DNA of 64,000 nt from Porphyra umbilicalis (lineage: Eukaryota; Rhodophyta; Bangiophyceae; Bangiales; Bangiaceae), in NCBI GenBank assembly GCA_002049455.2, contig KV919041.1, positions 40,978 to 104,977 on the forward strand, in the 5' to 3' direction. Positions within the stretch are counted from its first letter, which is position 1; the number at the start of each line of letters is the position of its first letter. This document shows, one piece after another, positions 22,273 through 33,803 of the stretch. Made by a program: the position numbers and the translations under genes. The notes under the pieces are model-generated. The model worked only from the letters and a program-made list of their open reading frames with translations. It was not told the origin of the DNA and did no database searches.

Positions 22273-22420
22273 CCTCTCCGCCAAGTGGCTCGGCCGCGTC
22301 GGCGACACGCCCTTGTGTGGGGCGGGCTTTTACGCCGCCGACGCCGGGCTTTTTACAGTTTCTTGTATGTCTGTTGACTTTTTCTGAACACGACGCGGCC
22401 CCTTGGGCGATATCGGATAG

Positions 22421-22828
22421 GTTGGTGCCCGCTGCAGCCGGTCTTTTCGTCTTTGGCGCGATTGGCTGACGGCACAAACGCCAACGTGGATCGACGCGCA
22501 GCGCAGCGCGCGCGCCTACGTCGGCCTGTACATTGTCGGCATGCAAAAAGGCGCCACGTCGGAGCTCTCCCGCCGCCTCTACGAGCTCGGCGTCAGCGAC
22601 GTGCACATGACCAAGGAGTGGGATTTGTTCGACGCGCTCGACCGCGACGCCGGCGCGGGTGGCGGCCGCCCCGAGCGCACGCCGGTGGTCGACGCGGCGC
22701 GGGGTGCCGCGGGCGCGTGGGAGCCACCTCGCCGGCGGCGGCGCGCGGAGGTGCCCGCTCCCCCCCCCCCCTCCCCCCCCCCCCCCCAACGACCCGTCCG
22801 CACCGCCCCGGGGCGGCGACGGGTTTGA
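22421..22828 (+). pseudogene. Fragment of a sulfotransferase N-terminus (PAPS-binding loop)
   Basis: After TAG 22418-22420 the frame reads WLTAQTPTWIDAQ, AYVGLYIVGMQKGATSEL and then VHMTKEWDLFDALDRD. A hydrophobic strand followed by G-x-Q-K-G-A-T-S, then a KEWDLFD element, is the 5'-phosphosulfate-binding start of carbohydrate-type sulfotransferases (usual form VG-x-x-KGGT, later KE-x-HFF). After about 22750 the frame dissolves into Pro/Arg-rich translation of C tracts (C12 at 22760-22771, C15 at 22773-22787). The 3'-PB region and the remaining 150-plus residues are absent, and no initiator context is seen. It therefore appears to be a truncated or captured host fragment. It abuts the 19-bp satellite on its right. 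Confidence 0.55.
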
Positions 22829-22984
22829 CTTTGAAAAACGGGCGGCGGGGCGGGCGGCGTGTCGGCGCGCCGGCGCGGGCGCCGCCGTCCTCGCCGGCAC
22901 CTCCCCACCCCGCCCCCCTCCCAACCGCGCCGCCCGCGGACCCACGGCGGCAGCGCCCCGCAGCGGCGGATCTCGGCGCCCGCC

Positions 22985-23290
22985 GCGAACTGTCCCCCGG
23001 CTCGCGAACTGTCCCCCGGCTCGCGAGCTGTCCCCCGGCTCGCGAACTGTCCTCCGCGTCGCCAACTGTCCCCCGCGTCGCGAACTGTCCCCCGGCTCGC
23101 GAACTGTCCCCCGACTCGCGAACTGTCCCCCGGCTCGCGAACTGTCCCCCGGCTCGCGAACTGTCCCCCGCGTCGCCAAGTGTCCCCCGCGTCGCCAACT
23201 GTCCCCCGGCTCGCGAACTGTCCCCCGGCTCGCGAACTGTTTCCCGGCTCGCGAACTGTCCTCCGCGTCGCGAACTGTCCCCTCGGGGTG
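22985..23290. repeat. 19-bp satellite, 16 units
   Basis: Units of CGCGAACTGTCCCCCGGCT repeat with exact 19-bp spacing from the AACTGT at 22988 to the one at 23273. A variant has GCGTCGCGAACTGTCCCC. Each unit carries a TCGCGA palindrome. Because 19 is not a multiple of three, all frames read the same 19-residue cycle, which explains the long open frames on both strands. The same unit occurs four times in inverted orientation at 62361-62432. Confidence 0.92.
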
Positions 23291-23520
23291 CCCGACCGTC
23301 CCGCCAGCCACCACAACGGGGCGCCGGCAAAACACCGAAGGCCCCTTGTGCACTCCGCGGGGCTTCAGGCTCGAAGTCCCCCCCCCCCCGCCGCAGGCGC
23401 GCGCCGCGTACCACCACCGCGACATCCCGGCCGTGTCGCCAGCGCGGCGCCAACCAAGTGCCCGCCTAGCGCGCTGAGTGGACCAGCTGGGGGATGTGGC
23501 ATGCCGCAGCCTGCGAGCAT
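23291..23520 (-). mobile_element. Dispersed element end (copy A), joined to the satellite
   Basis: Read on the minus strand from about 23520, this segment matches 62119-62360 on the plus strand, with small indels. Shared phrases include CGCAGGCTGCGGCATGCC, CCCAGCTGGTCCACTCAGCG, GGCGCGCGCCTGCGGCGGGG and GTCGGGCACCCCGAGGGGAC. Both copies pass straight into the 19-bp satellite. It is probably the terminal or subterminal region of one transposon family. Confidence 0.75.
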
Positions 23521-23862
23521 TCATTGGCCACATGAGATTCTTTTATTGAGCGGTGATTGGCTCTGTCACATTGTCCTGCTCAATGTGGAACGATGGGCCC
23601 ACATTCCCCTTTGCATCCAATTCATCGTAGTGATTACTTATTGTTATTTCGGCGCATCTCCCGCCTGACCTCGATTGATCTTATACAAACCGCCACCTGC
23701 CGCCGGTCCCCCACCGGCCGCGACGGGCAACCTTCTTTGATATCTTCACACTCAACGACGACGGGGGCGATATCCAGCGCCTAGCTACCCGGTTGAGCTC
23801 CACTGCGCAGGGACTGCTGTCGAGACCCATCTACAGCAGTCGAGATCCATTGTGCCGGCCGC

Positions 23863-24603
23863 TGCCGGCGCAGTGGGGCTTAGGCCGTGTACCTTACAGA
23901 TCTGCGAATCCTCTGCAATGGCGCGTTGCAGACTGCTTGCAGGTCTGGAAAAGTGGCCGCGTGAGCCACGAGCAGCATGATTTCCTACAGCAGAGATCTG
24001 CGGAGCAGCTCATTGTCGTGCATTTATGCAAAAAAAACGGAGGACCGGTGCTTTTCTTTCATGGAAAGCACCGTGACGGTGCGAGGATCTTGTGACAAAA
24101 AGTTCCAGCGTGATCCCCCGTTTTTTTCTGTCCACGATATGCCTTTATTGTTTTTGACCTGCAGGAAATCTGCTGGTAAAATGTTGCAGGTCGCTGCCGG
24201 ACCCCTGTTGCAGCGCACATTTTCTGTGCCGGGTCTGTGGAAACCTGCAACTGGGCTGCACTTGCAGCGCATGTCTTCAGCATCAAGTCTGCTGCAGAAT
24301 GACGATAACGGCTTCCTATTGGTGGAAGCGAGATAACTCCGCGCCTCCTCGGAGTTATACTAGCGTACAGCAGAAGAACAGCACGAGCTGAGCATCGTCT
24401 CAGCATTTGGATGATCCAGACAAGCAGCGAAAGAGCAGAAAACATGCGTGCCGATCTGCCAGATATCTCTTGAGCCAGCAGGCTGCCAGCACAAAATGGC
24501 CCGACCTGCAGCCATTTGGCAGACTGTGGAGATCCTGCAACAGCCTGCAACACGGAATCAGCAGATCCGTAAGGTACACGGTCTAAGCCCCACTGCGCGG
24601 GCA
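23863..24603. mobile_element. Non-autonomous TIR element of about 740 bp
   Basis: The left end TGCCGGCGCAGTGGGGCTTA, continuing to GGCCGTGTACCTTACAGATCTGC, matches the reverse complement of the right end over about 43 bases with three mismatches. TGCAG/CTGCA motifs are densely repeated inside, like subterminal repeats. No transposase is encoded. A perfect 9-bp-stem hairpin (ATAACTCCG, 8-base loop, CGGAGTTAT) lies at about 24333-24358. No clean target duplication was found, so the superfamily is open. The internal CAGTGGGG would suit a hAT end only if the TIR begins there. Confidence 0.7.
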
Positions 24604-24884
24604 TGGCGGGGAGCACCGTGCAACGGCCCGCCCGTGACGGGAATGCACCCCGGCAAGATTACAGGCACTGGGGGTAGACGACTTGTGGGGAGAGTATTAA
24701 TAGCCATTGAAGGTATGGAGGAGGGGCAGAGTGTCAGCACGTGGGGAAATTGGCGGCCGGAAGGTTCCCCGCTGGGCGAAAGTCTGGCGTGGGGAGAGTG
24801 AGATATGTTGGTGGGCGCGCTGCGCCCAGCCACACGTCGGAATACAAGTGACGCGTTCGTGTGACAACCGCCCGTACTCCCACC

Positions 24885-25214
24885 ATGCCAACAAGCGGCT
24901 CTGCTCTGCGGCGGCGCCGGGACCTCGACGAGGCGCTGGAGCGCCTGGGGCTACCGCCCTCCCCGCCGGCTCTGCGCGCACCGCCCTCGTTCATCAACAA
25001 GGGCAACGCGGCGCACGTCAAGAACTACAAGAAGCGGGGCAAAGAGCGCATGGACCAAGATGAGGAGCGCATCCGCGCTGCGCTGACGGAGCTCTACCGT
25101 ACGGACCTCCGTCGGGCCGCTACTGTCTACGGATGTCTTTGTGTCCAACAGCCGGCAGCGAAGCGTCTCTGTGCCAACAACGAACGGTGGCCGCCGCCGC
25201 CACAGGGCGGGTAG
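24885..25214 (+). CDS. Short basic/acidic ORF of unknown function
   Basis: From ATG 24885 an ORF of 109 residues begins MPTSGSALRRRRDLDEALER. It continues with INKGNAAHVKNYKKRGKERM and a charged helix (DEERIRAALTELYRTDLRRA) and becomes Pro/Gly-rich at its end. The charged helical part is coding-like compared with the Ala/Arg low complexity that follows. It may be the first exon or surviving N-terminus of an element protein. No family is recognised. Confidence 0.3.
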   Translation: MPTSGSALRRRRDLDEALERLGLPPSPPALRAPPSFINKGNAAHVKNYKKRGKERMDQDEERIRAALTELYRTDLRRAATVYGCLCVQQPAAKRLCANNERWPPPPQGG

Positions 25215-27025
25215 CCGTCCACCGCTTCCGTTTCGCCCCCCGGTCCACCAGCACCTGCGGCAGCGTCGCCGCCGACTTGCACGTTGGCGGATGCGGCGGC
25301 GTGCCCCCCTCACGGTCGGCCGGCACGTGCGATGGCGTCGCGTCCCTCCGGTGCGTCCGCACCTGCGACGACGTCGCCGCCGCGTAGTGCGGCGGCAGCA
25401 CCGGGGGCGTGGCCGCACCCCGGTGCGCCCGCACCTGTGGCGGTGCCGCCGCCTTCTCTTATGGCGGGCGCGGCGGCGGTTGCGACGTTGGCGCACCCCG
25501 GTGCGCCCGCGTCTGTGGCGGCGTCGCCGGTGCCTGGTGCGGCGGCGGCAATGGCGACTGCACTTATCGGCTGCTGCCGCGGATTAGCAATGGCGGCGGC
25601 AGCCACGACATTCTTCGGCGCTGCCGCCGCTGACACGATCACGGTTGTGGTCGCACCTCTGCCACTTGCAATGAGCGGCCACGGCGGCCGAGGAAGCTGT
25701 CACGGGCAGCGGCGGCGTTTGTGGTGGCGTGCTCACACCGGCGGCTGGCGCGGCTCCGTCCCGAACGGTCCCTCGCTCTGCCCATGTCGGCCTGACCGGC
25801 AGCGGACGCGTTATCAGTGGCAACGGCGGAGGGAACGAATGGGCCGCTATGAAGCGACGGTCGCGGTGGCCTCGTCCATCCTGGAGTGTTTCGGTCGCGG
25901 TGGCTTCTTCTCTCCTTTGCCGCGGCGCGGCGCCGCCGCCCTGTCCGCATCTCAGCGCATGTACGTTAGCGCGCAGCGGTAGCGGGCAGCGTCTGGCGCC
26001 GCTGCGCCGTCGGCTTTATCCATGTCACCTCCACGCTTGTCGCCGTGGCTTCCAATGCCGGTTGGCGGCTGGCGCTCTCCCTAGAGGCTGCACGCGTACG
26101 CGTCCCGCAACAGACACGGTGCGACTACACAATGTCCGCGGAGCGGCTGCGACCATATCCGCCGCGATACCAGTGTCGTGATCGGTCCGAGGGAGCTGTG
26201 ATGGGGACGGGAGGGGGGGTATGGGAGGAGGGAACGGGTGTAGCAGCCTGGTTGTAGGATGAATGTGACTCTCTCTGTTCCTGGCGGCTGGGGGGTGGCA
26301 ACTTCGTCGAGGGTCCTTGTTGATACAAAGAAAACAAACAGTTGTCGGTCATGATGCTGGTACTGGCAGTACCCCTTCTCCATCCGCAAGTACACAAGAT
26401 CCAAACAAAGAGATAATCATACAGAGCAGACAAAGAGCACGGAAAAGATGTCCGTCAAAATGCTCTGATGGAACTACAGCTAAACTCGATGAGGCGTGAC
26501 GTTGCTGCTACCGTCCGAGACCGGAACGGGCGAGCCGCCATGCTCCTCCGCGACGACGCGGACACGCCTAAAACAGACTGCCGCCTACACGCGGTGCACC
26601 TCATTGTCACCGTGCAAGTCATTTTCACCGCCGTGGAAAGGTTGGTCAGTCCCTCCGGCAGCGACGGCAGACGTTGCCGTCGCGGCGCCACCGTTCATGG
26701 CAGCGACGACGCCGCGCACGTCGGCGCCGCGCGCCACACTTTGGGCCCCAACGGGGGCACAAGCCGGAGCCCCATCCTCCCCAGAAGCGCTAGGAATGGG
26801 TCCGCTGGTACACGAGGACAGTGCCTCCCATTCAGCTCCCGTCCGAGAGCCAGTGACGACGAGTTGCACGGCAAATGCGATGATGGAACGTAGGGCCGGA
26901 CGCATCGTAGCCGACATGGCTGAGCACAGCCATTCCTACACGTCGGCGGGAGCGACGGACCCAGTCGTCAGCGTGTAACCGCGCAAGTGCGACTGTACCG
27001 CACCCTTGATGATGTAAGATGACAG
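25215..27025. other. GC-rich low-complexity DNA without a supported gene
   Basis: GTGCGCCCGCACCTG-like and GGTGCGTCCG-like phrases recur between 25290 and 25540, giving Ala/Pro/Arg-rich frames in every register. A conventional mixed-composition stretch (26270-26460) carries no motif. Confidence 0.4.
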
Positions 27026-28532
27026 CTATTGGTCCGCCTCTGCCACCGGACACCAACACAGCTGGACGCTGATGCGGTGCGCAATCTGCAGCGGCGCGGG
27101 GCCGCAGAAATCGCGGTTGGTGAAGACGGCCAGCGGCCGGGCGTAGATTTTGTGCGTGCCGCGCGGCCACAGGTCGTCCTTGCGGACGCAGAAAGTGGGT
27201 ACCTCAGTCCGCTTCTCTCCGGCCGGCACACGGGTGACGCTCTCGGCCGTCGCTCTGCCCCTTCCCTTGCCGTCCACCGTCGGCGGACGCAGCGCGTGCG
27301 CCGCCACACGCTTCGCACGGCCTTTGGCGATGGCCGCCGCGTACATCCTGGAGCGGGGAGCGGTCGCGCCAGGCAGCATGCGAACGGCCTTTGGCTCGTG
27401 GAAGGCGTCGGCGCCGCTGCTGTCACCCTCAGCTGCAGCTGACGCACCAGCGTCATTGTCTTTGTCGCCGCTTGCGCGGGTCGCGCTGGCGACGGCGGCG
27501 ACGTCTGCTGACGAGGCATCGGCGTCCGAGACGTCCCCCTCGACGGCTTGCGCGGCGCGCTGGTTGGCGGCGACGCTCTCTTTGTGCGCGTGCTGCCGGA
27601 GGACGCTGAAGGCCACCTTGCTCGCGCCTATAAGCACGGCCGCCTTGCTGCCCAGCATCTCCATAACGCGCATCGTCTCTTCCACGTCCACCTTTGCGTC
27701 ATGCACGTTACGGCGGAGGCGAGCAACAGAGACGCGGCGCTCCGCCCTCTCCATACCTTACGCTGCCGACATGCTCTGTGAGTTGTTCACGAGGCTCTAG
27801 ATGGTCTCGGGCGTGACTAGCACACAAAAAAAGTCCGTCTTGTCGAGCGCCCGCTTGCACCACTTGCGCACCACGCCACCCTTCTTGTTCAGCCGCCAGC
27901 GGTCGAGCGCGAACGTCTGAGTCCCATAAAGGTGGCCTTGGAGCCCGCACTTGCCGCATATCTTGTGGTGCATGCACTTTAGGTCGACGCACTGCCCACC
28001 TCACCAAATGGATGCCCCTCGCGGAGCGTGCGGCGGCACTGCGTCTGCTTGAGTGGGCAGGTCCGGGCCGTTTGAGAGGCGCCGTCCTCGGGCGCCATGT
28101 ACGAGCAGATGCCGCACTTCATGGTTGCGCGCGTGAAGAAGACCGACGAGCAAGGACGAGAGGTAGTCGGCGGTAGGGACGGCAAGCACGCGGGGGCCGA
28201 CGGCGAGAAGGCGCGCGGAAACGTAGGCATGGACCAGAGAGAAGGAGACGCGAGGGCCGACAGACGGCAAGGAGATGGGCGCTGACGCCGAGTGCGTCGA
28301 CGCAGGGTGAAACGAGAAAGCCAGGTACGGCGACACCAGCGCCACGCCGGCCACCCCCTGCCTCGGACGAGTTGAAGAGATGCACGGGGTGATTGGTAAA
28401 TTTGCGGGTGACGCAGTCGCACACGACTGCAACTGTGGCACCTTTCTCCTGCTGCCGGCAGCAGGCGCCACGGTTATGTAGCCACCGCAGCGCCGCGGCG
28501 CTCGTAAAAGCGGCGCCATAGGCACCGCCCAC
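27026..28532 (-). pseudogene. Relic of a cysteine-rich (zinc-ribbon-like) element protein
   Basis: Coding-like pieces follow each other on the minus strand in changing frames. A segment near 28480-28380 has CCRQQEKG and VVCDCVTRKF. Then ATG 28122 begins MKCGICSYMAPEDG. After a frame change comes QCVDLKCMHHKICGKCGLQG followed by a basic helix (DRWRLNKKGGVVRKWCKRAL). That frame is cut by TAG and TAA stops near 27800-27765 and continues from ATG 27754 as VARLRRNVHDAKVDVEETMR to a stop at 27026. The Cys-x2-Cys and Cys-His clusters suggest two zinc-binding modules. This is probably part of a transposon protein. The exact family is unknown. Confidence 0.42.
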
Positions 28533-31500
28533 ACCCTCAAATCTCGCAGGCTACGCACCGGCCGGGGCCCAAGACGACACTGACATGCATAGCAGGCCGC
28601 CGGTCCTCGAGCCGCCCATACGGGGCCGCCCCGCCGGCCCGTCTCGTGGCGAGAGGACCGAGGGCGCTGCCGCAGGGACAATCCCAATGGAACAGCATTG
28701 CCCACATTCTCTGGGGAGGGGACAGGGGTGCAGTGTGAATCAAAATGCAAAAAGTACTGCCAAAAGGCACCAGCAGGGCAATACCACGAGGGCCGGAGCG
28801 TGTGAGGCACCCCGTTCAATAGTACACCAGGACGACGGCGGAACCCACATTGGGTGGGGAACAGAGCGCGGCTCTCCACCAGTCACAAAACCGCGTCGCA
28901 GACAAAGCGGTCGGTTTCCAGGAGCACCACATTGCGGAACGAACAGCCGACGGCGCCAGGTCAACCCGGTCAGAAGGACCAGCGCGGCCCGGATGTGGCA
29001 GCAGGCGCCAGAGAGCGCGCGCATTACACGGACAATCCAAAAGCCAGTAACAGAGTCAGGCACCGCCATCTGCAGAAGCAAATGTCCTCGCGCAACGGGC
29101 GTCGTTGGCGCCCAAACAGCGTGCGGGATCCGATGGTGCGGCGCAGGGGCTTCAGAGCGTTGTTGAGGGGGGGTCGCCAGGGGGCGAAAGGCAAGCGAGA
29201 AAACTGTCTTGATGGCGTGGTATACAAGGAGATGGTGTTGCTCGCGTGCATGCGCCCAGATCGGGCACCGTCGCGTGCAGGGCTGTCCGTACGCGCAGAT
29301 GGCCAAAGATGCTGCAGCCCTTCGCAGTGTCTGTCTGTGAAAATGCTAACAATCGCAACTCTTCCAGGGACGGAGAGCACGACAAATGCGCAGATGCAAT
29401 CTGATAGGCCGCTTGCCCTCAGTGTGAAGACGATGTCCTTTGGAACATCCCGGCAGCGATTGGTAGATGACGTCGTTACCAGATCATGGCATGGAGGGCA
29501 CCTCGCCAACCAATAAACAACAGAGTAGCTGGGCCTGACGTCCAGCGCTCGGAAGCAACGCGTAAAGGCCGCTCATTGGAAGAAAATACCTCGAGAGTGC
29601 TCGAAATCTAGTGGTCCACTAGTGTTTGGGCAAACCTTCACTCCCGCGGACATGGCAAATTTTGGCAAAGGACCATAGAGCAAGCATGTGCTGACAATTT
29701 GTGCACGAAAAAAAGGGCACCACCTTCCCAATAAACACATGAAAAAGACCCCCATGTAGCCCCCTGTGAGGACAACAGGATTTGGGACACCCCTCATCAA
29801 AGCTGCAGTTAGCACATGAGCCTTGGCGTTGCAAACCCGTAACCCCAAGAACCTGAAAAAGACTGGATCCAAGATTGGGGCTATTTGAGAGGTCCGCAGA
29901 TCAGGGCTCAAAGGCGCGTATTAAGGAGTTGTCAGCGAAGCACGCGTCGTCAGAGGCTCTTTCCATGGAGGCCAGTCGAGAAACTTCTCGTACCTCACGC
30001 CGCCTGCCGCCGTGCAGTGATGCGTCAGTCCTTCAGAAAACGCGCATGTCTCATTTTTGGGACGCGCACAATAAATCATGCTAGTTTTAATGATATCAAT
30101 CATTTACCTGGGAGGTCTCATAAGTTCAATCCCATGGCCGGTATCCAACTTACACTCATGGAGTCTTACACTGCCGGCGTGGACCAACGAGCGAGGGCCA
30201 ATGTGACGGTTATCGATGCTCTGGACAACCGTCATCAGAACCACCATACGCTGTGGTCAAGTCACCGTCGCGGCGGCCGCATTTTCTTCGCCTCCGCTTT
30301 CGCGACGATAGTAGCGTGGGCTCGCGCCACTGCCGCTGCCATCCTCGCGCCAACCATCCAGCTGCTGAAGACCACCAACCACGCCGCCATCATTGCTCTC
30401 GTTGACACTGCCGCCGCCTGCCGCTCGTCCGGGGATGGCGAGCAAAGGGTGGGCACAGGGATGGTCGCCATGGAGCTGACCATCCTGATGATGGGGTGGT
30501 TGAGAACGCGCTCCGTGGGCAGCTGCGTAATGGCCGAGCCGCGACCGGCGGATGCGACGACGATAGCGCCATAGCGCCTGCATATGGGCCGCCACCGCGG
30601 TGGCAACTTCGCCGTGGACGGGGGCCGCCAGCATCGCATCCGCAGACTCGTCGAATGGATCGTCCATCGTGGGAAGAAGACGGTTTCGTCGACGGTGACG
30701 TCGACCATGGACACGGGCGTCACGACGCGCCTGTCGCCGTCACGTAATCACGCCGCGGGGCGCCGACAGGACCTCGTCCCACTGCCCTCTCTGACAGGCC
30801 CACAAGTTTATTCCATCTCCCGGCCTCCGACGTCCCCCGCCCCATGCCGCGAGCACGTACAGAAGCGATCTCCGAGGCTCGGAAACCAGTGCCTGGGGAA
30901 CGCCGCCGCCGTGCCCTGATTGACGCTGTGCGCGCCATAAAGGGCGGCAGCGGAGCGTCCCACCACACACCCAACTTGCGTCGAATGGGGGGTCCTGAAA
31001 CGGTCAGACTCGTTCAGGCTTTTCTGGGTCTCGATAGTGATCGCCGAGATCGTAGACAGCCCCGGAGAGCGCCAGTTTCGGGCCGTATGAGTTGATATAT
31101 GACCATGCCACGTGAGCTCGTTTTCCAAAAGGAACTGAATATGCAACAGCCAATGGCACGCCAGGAAAAAATGGGGAGGAGCAGCGGGTCCGCCCAAATC
31201 GGTGATAAAATGTGGGACGGCGGCGCCTCCCCCCACTTCTGACGCGTAAATGTCGGAGGACTTACTCGATTCAAATTATCTGTATTCAGGTTCTGTCTGA
31301 GCGTTTTTGGGGTCCCCCGCACCATGCACGTAGGATGTTCGGATACTGAGACGAATCTCTGTCCAGACATTACAACTCGAAAGTTGTAGCGACTGGCTAC
31401 TACGGTTTCCTCTGGACGGCTCTCAGCCATCCTTGTAACGATTGGGTATGCGTGCGCCACGTGCACTCACTCTCATCCACACAGCTATCCGCGTCCCACC

Positions 31501-32054
31501 ACGCATGGAAATATTCAAGGCATTCCAATGCTGGCTCCGATTTCAACCCCTTCTTAGTGCATGTAAAGCGCTTGTCCTTGATTATCTGCGATATTTTCAT
31601 GCCGGTTTTTCTGACCTCCGCTCTTGGTACCCAAAGGCGTCAGAATTAACCCTAAAAGGGTTCTCAGGAACTAATATTCTCTGGCGATCCAGGCCTCGGA
31701 GCATCACGCCCTTAGGGTGCCCCCCCCAGCGGTGTGCGGCCGAACAGCCTCGTCAATGAAACGCTTCTCCAGGCCGTGTCCCATTTCTATGCTCACCCAC
31801 ATCCCTTTCCCACCGACGGCGCAATTCCAAGGATGCTCGTGATGTATCTATGCTTGTTGACCCCGGCGTTGCGCACGCTACCTTGAATCGAAGGGTTTAG
31901 ACACTTTGCATCTCTTTTCTGTATACTGCGCGCAGGTTCGTGTATCCAGTTTGCGCCACCCCACCACGAGAAAAATGAACATTCTATAGGGTACGACCAA
32001 CAGGTACCAACGCAGAAATCGCGCCGTAACGCAAGTCCGCGCTTCTTCATGCCC
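28533..32054. other. Long stretch without a supported gene
   Basis: Frames around 28850-29520 and 30257-30720 are long only because of composition. The 30280-30740 part is a degenerate GC-rich repeat-like region. No TIR pair was identified. Confidence 0.35.
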
Positions 32055-32348
32055 CTAGTGTCCATTCTACTGCTCCCGAGGCTCAAATGAGCCTCAGATG
32101 AGGCTCAAATGAGGCTCCCTCTCATATGGCCTAGAAACGCGGCCTTTTTGGGGTGTCTTGGGCACCCCCTCCGAGTTTTCATCGTATACAGCCGCCGAGT
32201 TGGCCCATAGGTAAGTGGACTGCGCTGAGTCCAGATCTATTCTCAAGAAGAGCAGCCGAGGCCGGAACCTGGTCACAGAGAGGCATCAAAAATAGGCTCA
32301 AATGAGCCTGAGAGGCTCAAATGAGGCGGTCAGTAGAATGGACACTAG
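32055..32348. mobile_element. Small inverted-repeat element with GGCTCAAATGAG subterminal repeats
   Basis: The ends CTAGTGTCCATTCTACTG (32055-32072) and CAGTAGAATGGACACTAG (32331-32348) are perfect 18-bp inverted repeats. Just inside each end, the motif GGCTCAAATGAG occurs repeatedly, partly as the palindrome GGCTCAAATGAGCC. An AGTCCGCGCTT phrase occurs just left of the element (about 32031) and at its right border (32347 on). It may be a diverged flanking duplication. There is no coding capacity. Confidence 0.72.
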
Positions 32349-33803
32349 TCCGCGCTTGTCTGCAATGCCGCTGTGTTCGGAACAGTCTTAGTTAAGACAA
32401 TCCGTAGCATTTAGGTTGACTGAACAATAGTTTACTCGTGGTCCAGAGGGGCCGCATGACAAATACGTAACTCTAATACTTTCTTGGTTCTTTGGCGATG
32501 CTGTCATCGCCGCTGTCAGGGAGGATGAAACGTCTCGCATGTCAGGCCGTGTGGCCATATTGTTGGTGTATCGGTAAATTTGATCGGAAAGGGCCGGTAT
32601 CCCGATCAATAGTCGGTATCGTCCATTTTCTCAATGGTCGGTACAGGTCTGTAATGTAACAATATTCGTTTTTAATCCTGGGAGAACTCGACCGACGCCA
32701 CACACCAGGCGAGGCACTCACCGATCCCATTAGTCCCCGACCAGATCGACCAGCAAAACAGCCACGATGCAATAATGATCGCACAAGGCACCGGCGTCTA
32801 GTATGCAGGCCCTCGTGCTTCAGTCCAGCTCGCCTCCTCTGCCCAAGCAAGCGTGTCCTCTGCCCTTTCAACAGATGCCTGGGTATCCCCAAGCGGTAGT
32901 GTTGCGGCTGCGGAACTTCCGCTCCACTAAGTTTTCTTTGCGTCATAATGTTGGTAGCAGAGTGGGCGAGCGGTATGTTGTCGATGTATGTGCCTTGATG
33001 TGTGGGAAATGAATGGCGCGCTGTGGTACGCAGGAGTATTATTGGTGGGGAGGCGAAGGGATGGATCCGAGCTTGCCCAGGTCAGACACAGTCGAGGCCG
33101 TGGTGCTTGTAGGGTAGAGTGCAGAGGCGGGAGGTTGGTATGGTCGGGGTCATGCGGTGGCCGTTACACTGTGTGGATGAGGGTGCGGACGCGAGTGGGG
33201 CTCTAACCTCATATGCCACAAAATCGGAAATATTATGAAACGTGAGACAACCGAGATATCGGTACAAAATCGATAAATCGGTTTTCCGATTGGGAAAGAG
33301 CATTCATCGCAATGTTCGGTAAATGCCAATCTTAGTGGCCACGCCCTGATGGTCCAGAAGCACAGAGCGACGGGACAGCTACGCATCGCGCGTTTGCGAT
33401 GAGAACGTCCAGCCGAGCAGCGAGATGCCATTGGCAACACGCCAGGTCTGGCGTCACACCGTCATGTGGACTTCATCCACCTCATCCAGCCTGATCCTGT
33501 GCATTCTATTCCGCGTATTTTACAACGATTTCGGCAACTGAAGTATTATACCTACCGACATTAGGAATGTAACCCCCGCATCCTCATCAAGGAAAGGCAG
33601 ACGTTTTTATCTGGACTCCTAACGCATCAGCCGATGAAAGACGGTATGAAGCAAAAAGAAGACAACAGTGACCAGCTCCGTAAGAGAGGCTCACAAACAA
33701 GAACGCTACTGATCCATGTTCTTCACAACCTAGCTTAGTACCAGTCGCCAAAAATTGGAACGTGATCGGCCGGTAGGAAGAGCATGAGAGGAAAAGTTGC
33801 TGG
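32349..33803. other. AT-richer intergenic DNA with scattered CGGT/ATCGG motifs
   Basis: No gene is supported. Motifs such as TATCGGTA and AATCGG...CCGATT recur at 32570-32650 and 33225-33295, with a small hairpin AATCGG-TTTT-CCGATT near 33276. They may be ends of an old element, but no consistent TIR could be fixed. Confidence 0.3.

Noticed and set aside
22985-23290. CRISPR-like array
   Set aside because: Units are contiguous with no spacers, the period is only 19 bp, and the genome is eukaryotic.
22244-23668. Several 245-429-codon ORFs on both strands through the 19-bp satellite
   Set aside because: All frames read the same 19-residue cycle produced by a period that is not a multiple of three.
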